From Cryobacterium cryoconiti (GTDB lineage Bacteria > Actinomycetota > Actinomycetes > Actinomycetales > Microbacteriaceae), in assembly GCF_004403065.1 (NCBI RefSeq), contig NZ_SOHA01000001.1, positions 62,001 to 126,000 of the forward strand: a stretch of DNA of 64,000 bases. The letters are read 5' to 3'. The notes beneath the pieces are model-generated. The model worked only from the letters and a program-made list of their open reading frames with translations. It did no database searches and had not been told where the DNA came from. Below are positions 36,410 to 43,652 of this stretch, piece after piece. Position 1 is the first letter of the stretch. Each line of letters starts with the position of its first letter. The translations under genes and the position numbers were made by a program.

Positions 36410-37435
36410 ATGTTTCGCTCCTCGTCTCGCATCCGTCGCACGCCCCTGGGCCGCTGGGGTGTGGCCACCGGTGTTCTCGCCGTCTGCGCCCTCGCCCTGA
36501 CCGGCTGCGGCCTGAAGCCGGCGACCTCGTACGTTCCCGCGGTGGGACCAGGGTCGATCACCCCTCTCGACGGGGCCGAGGGCGTCGGCCTCACGGTCAC
36601 GTCCAAGAGCTTCACGGAGCAGCTGCTGCTCGGCAAGATCGCGGTGCTGGCCGGAACCGCGGCGGGATTCGACGTCACCGACCTCAGCAATCTGCCCGGC
36701 AGTCAACCGACGCGCGAGCTGCTGCTCTCCGGACAGGCCGATGTGCTCTGGGAATACACGGGAACGGCGTGGCTGACCTACCTCGGTCAGGAGGAGGCGA
36801 TCGCCGACCAGGCCGAGATGTGGCAGGCCGTGTACGACATCGACATCAAGAACGGTGTCACCTGGGGCACGCCGGCACCGATGAACAACACGTTCGCCCT
36901 CGCGGTGCGCAGTGAGGCGATTCCGGAGCTCGGCGGCATCACGACCATGTCCGAACTCGCCGCGCTGCCGGTCGAGGATCGAACCTTCTGCGTCGAAGCC
37001 GAATTCAACTCCCGGCCGGACGGCATGAACCCCATGCTGGCCCACTACGACCTGGAGCGGGGCGCCGCCGCCGGCGTGCCCGACAGCAACATCGGCATCT
37101 ACGACACCGGCGCGATCTACAGCGCGACCAACGACGGCGCGTGCAACTTCGGCGAAGTCTTCACCACCGACGGCCGCCTCGACGCGCTCGACCTCACGGT
37201 TCTGATCGACGACCGCGCGTTCTTCCCGGCCTACAACGTCGCTCCCGTCTTCTACAGTGAGACGCTCAAGGCCACCCCCGGTCTGGAGGAGATCTTCGCC
37301 GAGATCTCGCCCCGGCTCACCGATGAGGTGCTGCGCGGGATGAACCGGCAGGTGGACGTCGACGGTGCCGACCCGGCCGATGTCGCCTACGCCTGGATGA
37401 TCGACGAGGGGTTCATCACCGACCCGGACGACTAG
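36410..37435 (+). CDS. Osmoprotectant-binding lipoprotein (OpuCC/OsmF type)
   Basis: 341 residues. A lipoprotein signal peptide ends at the lipobox ALTGC with acylated Cys33. The mature protein shows LTVTSKSFTEQLLLGKIAVL and the OpuAC/QAT-type features QPTRELLLSGQADVLWEYTG and GMNPMLAHYDL. It captures glycine betaine or a similar quaternary ammonium compound outside the membrane. It is the last gene of the four-gene importer, and a GC-rich hairpin follows the stop. Confidence 0.93.
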   Translation: MFRSSSRIRRTPLGRWGVATGVLAVCALALTGCGLKPATSYVPAVGPGSITPLDGAEGVGLTVTSKSFTEQLLLGKIAVLAGTAAGFDVTDLSNLPGSQPTRELLLSGQADVLWEYTGTAWLTYLGQEEAIADQAEMWQAVYDIDIKNGVTWGTPAPMNNTFALAVRSEAIPELGGITTMSELAALPVEDRTFCVEAEFNSRPDGMNPMLAHYDLERGAAAGVPDSNIGIYDTGAIYSATNDGACNFGEVFTTDGRLDALDLTVLIDDRAFFPAYNVAPVFYSETLKATPGLEEIFAEISPRLTDEVLRGMNRQVDVDGADPADVAYAWMIDEGFITDPDD

Positions 37436-37444
37436 GAGTACCCG

Positions 37445-37466
37445 GCGCCGGGGCCGGGGCCGGCGC
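37445..37466 (+). terminator. GC-rich hairpin after the osmoprotectant operon
   Basis: GCGCCGG (37445-37451) pairs with CCGGCGC (37460-37466), 10 bases after the operon's last stop. There is no T-tract. Confidence 0.4.
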
Positions 37467-37490
37467 GACGGCATCCGTCGTCACGCAAAA

Positions 37491-37555
37491 GAGGAGATTT
37501 TCGAGAAACGCCGGTCGTGGTGGCCGGGCGAGCGGCGTGTTGCGAAAATCTCCTC
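37491..37555. terminator. Long inverted repeat between convergent operons
   Basis: GAGGAGATTTTCG (37491-37503) is perfectly complemented by CGAAAATCTCCTC (37543-37555). Inside, AACGCCG faces CGGCGT, so the whole 65 bases can fold as a long hairpin or cruciform. It lies between the stop of the osmoprotectant operon and the stop of the DrrB-like gene at 37590. The T-rich right arm on either strand suits a bidirectional terminator. Confidence 0.6.
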
Positions 37556-37589
37556 AGTTAGCGCGACTTGATGTCGACGGATGCCCGGC

Positions 37590-38450
37590 TCAGCGCACGG
37601 ACTTGCGCTCGTAGAGCGCCGTCGACCAGACGAAGCCGGCGGCCGCGATCACGACGCACCATCCGATGGCCAGCACCGGGTTCCAGCCGAGCGGAGTGCC
37701 GAGCAGCAGCCCGCGCAGGGTCTCGATGAACGGGGTGAACGGCTGGTACTGCGCAAACCACTGCAACCCGGCCGGCATCGACGCGGTGGGCACGAAGCCA
37801 CTGCCGAGCAGAGGCAGGATGGTCAGCAGGAGCGGCAGGTTGCTGGCGGTCTCGACCGACTTCGATTGCATCCCCATGCCGACCGCGAGCCAGCTGATCG
37901 CAGAGGAGATGAACGCGATCAGTCCGGCGGCGGCGAGCCAGTCCACCGGTCCGGCGGTCGGGCGGAAGCCGATCAGCAGCCCCACGGCGAGCACGAGGGT
38001 GACGGCGATGATCGCCTGGATGGTGTTGCCGAGCACGTGCCCGGCGAGCACCGCCGTGCGCGAGATCGCCATCGTGCGGAACCTGGCCGTGATGCCCTCG
38101 GTCATATCCATCGCGACCGTCGTGGCGGTGCCGCCGGCTGTGCCCGCGATGGTGATCAGCAGGATGCCCGGCATCACGTAGGCAAGGTACGCCGCCCGTC
38201 CGCCGGCCGGGTCCACACCGGGCAGGCCGGCCCCGAGGGTGCCGCCGAAGACGAACAGCAGCAGCAGCAGAATCACCACGGGACCGCCGATGGTGAACAT
38301 GGACAGGCCCGGGTAGCGCACCATGTGCAGCAGGTTGCGGTGCAGCATGGTGATCGAATCGGCGATGACGTGCGAGCGCCGACGGGCAGGCGACCCGCCC
38401 GGGGCATCCGGTGCCCCCGGGGACGGGCGCCGGGTGGTGATGGTGGTCAT
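37590..38450 (-). CDS. ABC-2 type exporter permease (DrrB-like)
   Basis: 286 residues with about six membrane segments: one after IADSITMLHRNLLHMVRYPG, then FTIGGPVVILLLLLFVFGG and four in the second half. MTEGITARFRTMAISRTAVL is the conserved ABC-2 loop. It forms the channel for the ATPase encoded just upstream, whose stop overlaps its ATG by 4 bases. DrrAB systems export drugs, lipids or antibiotics; substrate here unknown. Confidence 0.92.
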   Translation of the reverse strand: MTTITTRRPSPGAPDAPGGSPARRRSHVIADSITMLHRNLLHMVRYPGLSMFTIGGPVVILLLLLFVFGGTLGAGLPGVDPAGGRAAYLAYVMPGILLITIAGTAGGTATTVAMDMTEGITARFRTMAISRTAVLAGHVLGNTIQAIIAVTLVLAVGLLIGFRPTAGPVDWLAAAGLIAFISSAISWLAVGMGMQSKSVETASNLPLLLTILPLLGSGFVPTASMPAGLQWFAQYQPFTPFIETLRGLLLGTPLGWNPVLAIGWCVVIAAAGFVWSTALYERKSVR

Positions 38451-39391
38451 GTCTCCGTTCCTTTCGTCTCGACCCGGCCCGTGAGCGCGAAGAACACGTC
38501 ATCGAGATCCGGGGTGTGGATGCTGAGGTCGTCGACCTCGAGATGGGCCGCGTCCAGGCGGGCCAGCACGGTGCGCAACGCGCCCACCCCGCCGTCGGCC
38601 GGCACGGTGAGCGTGAGCCCGGGGTCGTCCCGGTCGGACTCAGGGAGCAGGCGGGCGGCGGCGTCGAGCGCCGCGGCATCCGTGAACCGGAGCCGGAGGT
38701 GACCGCCGGGCACAAGGCGTTTGAGTTCGTCCGGCGTGCCCTCGGCGACGATGCGGCCGCCGTCGAGCACCGCGATGCGGTGCGCGAGTTCATCGGCCTC
38801 CTCGAGGTGCTGGGTGGTGAGCAGCACCGTCGTGCCGTCCGCGACCAGGCCCCGCACGATGTCCCACATGGTGCGGCGGCTGCGCGGGTCCAGACCCGAC
38901 GTGGGCTCGTCGAGGAAGAGCACGCGCGGTGCCTGCACCAGGGTCATCGCGAGGTCGAGGCGGCGGCGCATCCCGCCGGAGTAGGTGGCCAGCGGCTTGC
39001 GGGCGGCCTCGACCAGGTCGAACTGCTCGAGCAACTCGGCCACGCGGGTCTTCGACCGCTGCGACCCGAGGTGGCGCAGCCGGGCCATCAGCAGGAGGTT
39101 CTCTTCGCCCGTGAGCAGGCTGTCGACCGCGGAGAACTGGCCGGTGAGGCCGATCGCGGCGCGCACGCCGTCGTGGTCGCGCCAGACGTCGCATCCGTTC
39201 ACGAATGCGGTGCCGGCATCCGGTTTCAGGAGCGTGGAAAGGATGTGCACGGTGGTCGTCTTGCCGGCGCCGTTCGGGCCGAGCAGAGCGGTCATGGTGC
39301 CCGCCCTCACGGTGAGGTCGACGTTGTCGAGCACGACCTTGTCGCCGTAGGACTTGCGGAGCCCGTGGACGTCGATCGCTGGACTGGTCAT
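38447..39391 (-). CDS. ABC exporter ATP-binding protein (DrrA-like)
   Basis: 314 residues. Walker A LLGPNGAGKTTTVHIL, signature TYSGGMRRRLDLAMTLV, Walker B VLFLDEPTSGLDP, switch His in LTTQHLEEAD. The C-terminal domain (DRDDPGLTLTVPADGGVGAL and after) is the DrrA-type accessory region. It powers export through the permease downstream. AAGGGAA precedes ATG 39391. It is the third gene of the RHH-DUF4097-ATPase-permease set. Confidence 0.93.
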   Translation of the reverse strand: MTSPAIDVHGLRKSYGDKVVLDNVDLTVRAGTMTALLGPNGAGKTTTVHILSTLLKPDAGTAFVNGCDVWRDHDGVRAAIGLTGQFSAVDSLLTGEENLLLMARLRHLGSQRSKTRVAELLEQFDLVEAARKPLATYSGGMRRRLDLAMTLVQAPRVLFLDEPTSGLDPRSRRTMWDIVRGLVADGTTVLLTTQHLEEADELAHRIAVLDGGRIVAEGTPDELKRLVPGGHLRLRFTDAAALDAAARLLPESDRDDPGLTLTVPADGGVGALRTVLARLDAAHLEVDDLSIHTPDLDDVFFALTGRVETKGTET

Positions 39392-39421
39392 GGGTCGTTC
39401 CCTTCGCTCAGGCGCCCTCGG

Positions 39422-40267
39422 TCATCGCGAGCGCTGGATGCTGATGTTGCCGAACTGGGTGCGTGCACGCACGGCGACGGTCTGCTCGGATTCGGCGGGA
39501 GCGGTGTCGCCGTCGAGTTCGTTGCGCACATGCCCGTTTTTCGAGGACAGGTCGAGCCAGGCAGGCACCCCGGGGCGCACGCCGATGGTGACCTGGCCGA
39601 AGCCGCTCTCCACTTGGATGGAACCGCTGGAAACCTCGTGCAGCTGGATGCTGCCGTAGGCGGTGGCGGCCGAGACGGAGGAAAAGGCCCTCACGATCTC
39701 GAGGTCGCCGTAGGAGAGCTTCGCGTCGAGCTCACCGCCGGCGTCGCCGACCGTGATCGAGCCGTGCGACGCCTTGAGGAGCGCGTCGCCGGTGACCGTT
39801 CCGATGCGGATCTGCCCGTGATCTGCCGTGATCTCGACCCCGCCCTCCGCGGTGCCCAGGGTGGCGTTGCCGTGGCCGGCCCGCAGCCACAGGTCGCCGG
39901 TGGCGCCGACCTCCACCGGGCCCGTGGAGCTCTTGATCCGGGTGGCGCCGAGGCGTCCGATGGAGCGGAGGCCGCCGACGGCGATCTCCGCAGTGAGCCG
40001 AGAGCCGGTCGGCAGCTCGACCTGGATATCGACCGATTCGGTGGGGCCGATGAAGCTGATCCGCGGTCGCGGACCCGTGATCGTGAGCCGCTCGCCGTCG
40101 AAGGCGACCTGGGTTTCCTCCGCGCCCCGGCGGTCGACAGCCTTGGCGGGGTTGGTGGGGGACACGGTCACAACCGTGTCGGCGCGGTCGCCGGCGACGA
40201 CCACGATTTCGCCGACCTGCAGGTTGATGGCCAGGTCGATGGGGGTAGGGGTGTTGTAGGTAGGCAT
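39422..40267 (-). CDS. DUF4097 beta-strand repeat protein
   Basis: 281 residues made almost entirely of short beta strands with the repeating G-x-(I/V)-x-(I/V) pattern of DUF4097 (for example GQIRIGTVTGDALLKASHGS then ITVGDAGGELDAKLSYGDLE). The expected fold is a right-handed beta-helix-like solenoid. No signal peptide or membrane segment. Biochemical role unknown; in actinobacteria it is often next to a DrrAB exporter, as here. AAAGGGAA precedes ATG 40267. Confidence 0.88.
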   Translation of the reverse strand: MPTYNTPTPIDLAINLQVGEIVVVAGDRADTVVTVSPTNPAKAVDRRGAEETQVAFDGERLTITGPRPRISFIGPTESVDIQVELPTGSRLTAEIAVGGLRSIGRLGATRIKSSTGPVEVGATGDLWLRAGHGNATLGTAEGGVEITADHGQIRIGTVTGDALLKASHGSITVGDAGGELDAKLSYGDLEIVRAFSSVSAATAYGSIQLHEVSSGSIQVESGFGQVTIGVRPGVPAWLDLSSKNGHVRNELDGDTAPAESEQTVAVRARTQFGNISIQRSR

Positions 40268-40368
40268 GCTGGCGCTTCCCTTTCTGGGTTCGTGCGTGAA
40301 GGTGTGGAGGTACGGTGGGCGGACCCCGCGGCTGGGCGGGGCTGGTGCGTCTGATGGAGCCGAGCGGT

Positions 40369-40857
40369 TTAGCGCGCCCAGCCCGCGAAGTTGTCGCCGG
40401 TGCGCCGGGTGCGCTGCGCAGAGCGTCGTTGTTTGGGCTGGAGTGCGGCGGCAACCGCACGCACCAGCCAGGTGTTGACGGACAGGCCGTCAGCCGCCGC
40501 CGCCTCGTCCACTCGCGCCTTGAGGGCGTCCGGCAGGCGCAGCGTCGTGCGCGAGGTGCTGGCGTCGTCCAGGTCGACGGATGCCGCGGGCCGCTCCTCG
40601 CTGTCCGGTTCGGTGTTCGGGAGTGCCACCACGAACTCGATCTCACGCCCGCGCAGGCGCAGGTCGACCGATCCGGGGGCAAGGTCACGGGTGATCTCGC
40701 CGGCCGCGGCCGACAGCACGTCGAGGAGCACGAGCCGTGCGGCGGCATCCAGCCCGGCGGCGATGCGCTCGGCGACGACGCGAGTGTCCTCGGCGCCGTT
40801 CGCCGCGGCATCCGTCAGGTGTCGCTGCAGGTCGTTCACGTACTGTCCGAGTTCCAT
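40369..40857 (-). CDS. Ribbon-helix-helix (HicB/Arc-like) regulator
   Basis: 162 residues. The N-terminal 90 residues resemble a HicB-type helical/strand region. The DNA-binding RHH motif is TSRTTLRLPDALKARVDEAA followed by the helix around GLSVNTWLVRAVAAAL, and the tail is basic. No HicA toxin gene is adjacent, so it is better seen as a regulator of the exporter operon than as an antitoxin. ATG 40857 abuts an array of GTGACACCA half-sites, the expected target. DUF4097 begins 101 bases downstream. Confidence 0.85.
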   Translation of the reverse strand: MELGQYVNDLQRHLTDAAANGAEDTRVVAERIAAGLDAAARLVLLDVLSAAAGEITRDLAPGSVDLRLRGREIEFVVALPNTEPDSEERPAASVDLDDASTSRTTLRLPDALKARVDEAAAADGLSVNTWLVRAVAAALQPKQRRSAQRTRRTGDNFAGWAR

Positions 40858-40908
40858 GTCACCATAGTGACACCAGAGTGGTGTCACGTCAAGCGATTAT
40901 GGTGTCAC
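40858..40908. promoter_or_regulatory. Operator array upstream of the RHH regulator
   Basis: A perfect palindrome GTGACACCA - 3 nt - TGGTGTCAC occupies 40867-40887. A further TGGTGTCAC is at 40900-40908. GTCAC at 40858-40862 pairs with GTGAC at 40867-40871. The half-sites have a near-regular spacing, as expected for cooperative binding of RHH dimers. The array touches the start codon, so occupancy would block transcription of the operon. Confidence 0.7.
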
Positions 40909-40965
40909 TCGGGTCGAATTGTTCCGACGGCGGGCAGCGCCCACCTGCCTGTCTAGGCTGGACCC

Positions 40966-41670
40966 ATGGCCACAGTCATCCTCGTGCGGCACGGCCGCAC
41001 CACAGCGAACGCCACCGGCCTGCTGGCCGGACGCACCCCCGGGGTGCGCCTCGACCAGATCGGCCAGGACCAGGCGGCCCTGATGGGCAAGCGTCTGGCC
41101 GTGGTGCCGCTGGTCGGCGTGGTCACAAGCCCCCTGGAGCGCTGCCGGCAGACCTCACGGTTCATCCTCGACCACCAGTCCGGCTCGCTCGTGACGCCGG
41201 TGGAGGAGGGCATCACCGAGTGCGACTACGGCGACTGGCAGGGCAAGGCCCTCGGCGACCTCGCGAAGGAACAGCTCTGGTCGACGGTGCAGGCCCAGCC
41301 GTCGGCCGTCACGTTCCCGGGCGGTGAGTCGATGGCGACCATGCAGGCCCGGTCGGTCGCCGCCATCCGTCGTCATGACGCGGTGTTCGAGGCCGAGCAC
41401 GGCCCCGGAGCGGTATGGGTGGCGGTCAGCCACGGTGACATCATCAAGTCCGTTCTGGCCGACGCGCTCGGCATGCACCTCGACCTCTTCCAGCGCCTGG
41501 AGGTGGGCCCGGCATCCGTCTCGATCGTGCGCTACGGCACCAGCCGGCCGAGCGTGCACGCCATCAACACGGATGCCGGCGACCTCTCCTGGCTCGGCGC
41601 CGCCGCCCCACCGACCGACGCGCCCCTCGGCGGCGGTTCCGGTCAGGCGCCGCACACCACCGTCGCCTAA
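40966..41670 (+). CDS. Histidine phosphatase superfamily protein (MSMEG_4193-type)
   Basis: 234 residues. The phosphohistidine motif is ILVRHGRTTANATG (His9), with the second catalytic His in VAVSHGDIIKSVLAD. GQDQAALMGKRLAV and SPLERCRQTSRFI are typical of phosphoglycerate-mutase-like phosphatases. It leads the conserved actinobacterial trio with DUF3090 and the SCO1664-type protein, often found near mycothiol-synthesis genes. Physiological substrate unknown. Confidence 0.92.
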   Translation: MATVILVRHGRTTANATGLLAGRTPGVRLDQIGQDQAALMGKRLAVVPLVGVVTSPLERCRQTSRFILDHQSGSLVTPVEEGITECDYGDWQGKALGDLAKEQLWSTVQAQPSAVTFPGGESMATMQARSVAAIRRHDAVFEAEHGPGAVWVAVSHGDIIKSVLADALGMHLDLFQRLEVGPASVSIVRYGTSRPSVHAINTDAGDLSWLGAAAPPTDAPLGGGSGQAPHTTVA

Positions 41671-41679
41671 AATACCGAC

Positions 41680-42252
41680 ATGCCCACAATCGTCCATGAG
41701 TTCGCCTGGCCGGATCGGATCGTCGTCGGCACCATCGGTCTGCCGGGTTCACGCACGTTCTACCTGCAGGTGCGCACCGGAGCTCAGATCGTGAGCATCG
41801 CCCTGGAGAAACAGCAATCCGCCCTGCTCGCCGAGAAGATCGACGAGATGCTCGACCAGCTGATGAGCCACGAGGGCAACCCGTTCAGCATCCCGACCAG
41901 CACTCCCATCGAGCTCGTCGACAACGACCCGCTGGATCAGCCGGTCTCCGAGGAATTCCGCACCGGCGGAATGAGCCTGGGCTGGGACCCGTCGACCGTG
42001 CAGGTCGTCATCGAGGCCTATCCGCTCGTGGAAGTCGACCCGGGCGCCGAGGATGTGCCGGACGAGGACCTGCTCGATGCGATCATGGTGGAGCCGGAGG
42101 AGATGCTCCTGGTGCGGATGCCTGTCGGCACCGCCCGGGCCTTCGCGAAGCGCACCCGCGAGGTGGTGGGTGCCGGCCGCCCGCTCTGCCCGTTCTGCGG
42201 CGAGCCCATCGACGTCGAGGGACACGTCTGCACCCTTCCCGGCAGCCTCTGA
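41680..42252 (+). CDS. DUF3090 family protein
   Basis: 190 residues. The N-terminus VGTIGLPGSRTFYLQVRTGA and the C-terminal zinc-ribbon-like RPLCPFCGEPIDVEGHVC are hallmarks of this actinobacterial family of unknown function. It lies 9 bases after the phosphatase and overlaps the next start by one base (TGATG), so all three genes should be co-expressed. Confidence 0.92.
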   Translation: MPTIVHEFAWPDRIVVGTIGLPGSRTFYLQVRTGAQIVSIALEKQQSALLAEKIDEMLDQLMSHEGNPFSIPTSTPIELVDNDPLDQPVSEEFRTGGMSLGWDPSTVQVVIEAYPLVEVDPGAEDVPDEDLLDAIMVEPEEMLLVRMPVGTARAFAKRTREVVGAGRPLCPFCGEPIDVEGHVCTLPGSL

Positions 42253-43046
42253 TGATGGCCGATGCGCCCCTCGGCGACGGGGAGCGCAGCAGCGACCTCG
42301 ACGGCGAGCTCGAACTGACGGGCCGCATCACCACGGCCTCGAACGCGACCTTCCTGGGCAGCATCGGCGACGTCACGGTGGTCTACAAGCCGGTCGCCGG
42401 CGAGAATCCGCTCTGGGATTTCCCCGACGGTGACCTTGCCGGCCGGGAGGCGGCGGCCTACCTGGTCTCCCAGGCCTTCGGCTGGAACGTCGTGCCGCTC
42501 ACCTGGCTGCGGGACGGCCCGATGGGGCCGGGGATGGTGCAGCTCTGGCAGGACTCCGATCCCGATCAGGCGGCCGTCGACCTGGTCCCCTGGGAGGCCG
42601 CGCCGTCACCGGGCTGGTGCCGGGTCTTCGACGGGCGGGACGAGCACAATCGTGCCGTCACCCTCATCCATGAGGACTCGGCCGCGCTGCGCCGGATGGC
42701 CGTGTTCGACGTGGTGGTGAACAACGCCGATCGCAAGGGCGACCACATCCTGGCGATGCCGGACGGCCACCGGCACGGCGTCGACCACGGACTCACCTTC
42801 CACGCCGAGCACAAGCTGCGCACCGTGCTCTGGGGCTGGCTGGGGGAGGAGCTCACGGCGGAGGAGCTCGACGGGATCGACCGGGTCAGCGCGCAGCTGG
42901 CCGGTGAGCTCGGCGCCGCGCTGGCCGGGTTGCTCACCGAGGTCGAGATCGCCGCGCTGGCCGCACGCTGCGACCGGCTCCGCGCCGACGGCTGCTTCCC
43001 GGCCCCGCGCGGCGACATGCCCGCCGTGCCCTGGCCGCTGTTCTGA
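42252..43046 (+). CDS. SCO1664-family protein, phosphatidylinositol kinase-like fold
   Basis: 264 residues. The region VVYKPVAGENPLWDFPDGDL resembles the nucleotide-binding Lys strand of PI3/4-kinase-like folds, and VFDVVVNNADRKGDHIL with HGVDHGLTFH matches the catalytic loop and metal-binding motif. The family has no assigned substrate. It is the last of the trio and converges with nrdG, whose stop lies 4 bases away. Confidence 0.9.
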   Translation: MMADAPLGDGERSSDLDGELELTGRITTASNATFLGSIGDVTVVYKPVAGENPLWDFPDGDLAGREAAAYLVSQAFGWNVVPLTWLRDGPMGPGMVQLWQDSDPDQAAVDLVPWEAAPSPGWCRVFDGRDEHNRAVTLIHEDSAALRRMAVFDVVVNNADRKGDHILAMPDGHRHGVDHGLTFHAEHKLRTVLWGWLGEELTAEELDGIDRVSAQLAGELGAALAGLLTEVEIAALAARCDRLRADGCFPAPRGDMPAVPWPLF

Positions 43047-43049
43047 AGG

Positions 43050-43652
43050 CTAGATCAGGGCCCGCTTCTCGATCTGCTCATAGCGGCTGGTCGCATCCTT
43101 CAGACTGCCCCACAGCGTCACCTGTCCGGAGCGCAACGACGCCTTCACGTCGATGATCCGCTGGTTGCTGCTGCCCCGGAACTGCAGGCCCGGATCGCGC
43201 CTGGCCTGCTCGAACCGGCCGTCGACCAGGATGTCGATGGAGCCGAGCAGGGCGAGCTTGTCCTCACTCTCCAACAGCAGCTCCTCGAACGTGTAGCCGG
43301 TCCAGCACCACACATCCTTCGACGTGCCGAGTTCCCGGCGCACCCGGTCGAGCAGCGCCAGACACACCCCGGTGTTGAGGAACGGCTCCCCGCCCAGAAG
43401 CGTGAGGCCCTGCACATATTCCTGGCCGAGGTCGGCCAGGATCTGGTCCTCGAGCTCCTCGGTGTACGGCTGCCCGTAACGAAAACTCCAGGTGGCCTCG
43501 TTGAAGCAGCCCTCACAGGCGAAGAGGCACCCGGACAGGTACAGGCTGCACCGCACCCCCTCGCCGTCGACGAAGACGAAGGGCTTGTAATCGCCGACGT
43601 GCCGCTGACTCAGCTTCTCCGAGAGCCACTCGCCGGGCTGGGGGTTACGCAT
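43050..43652 (-). CDS. nrdG: Anaerobic ribonucleotide reductase activating protein (radical SAM)
   Basis: 200 residues. The [4Fe-4S] site is Cys42-x3-Cys46-x2-Cys49 (CLFACEGC), and TLLGGEPFLN is the radical-SAM glycine-rich motif. It generates the glycyl radical on NrdD using S-adenosylmethionine. ATG 43652 overlaps the nrdD stop by 8 bases, so the two are coupled. The family is oxygen-sensitive, which implies anaerobic or micro-oxic growth capacity. Confidence 0.95.
   Translation of the reverse strand: MRNPQPGEWLSEKLSQRHVGDYKPFVFVDGEGVRCSLYLSGCLFACEGCFNEATWSFRYGQPYTEELEDQILADLGQEYVQGLTLLGGEPFLNTGVCLALLDRVRRELGTSKDVWCWTGYTFEELLLESEDKLALLGSIDILVDGRFEQARRDPGLQFRGSSNQRIIDVKASLRSGQVTLWGSLKDATSRYEQIEKRALI

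Noticed and set aside
37590..39391. Antibiotic biosynthesis cluster around the DrrAB-like exporter
   Set aside because: No synthase, tailoring or regulatory biosynthetic genes nearby. The exporter belongs with DUF4097 and the RHH gene.
40369..40857. HicAB toxin-antitoxin pair
   Set aside because: No small HicA-like gene on either side. The neighbours are DUF4097 and a phosphatase.
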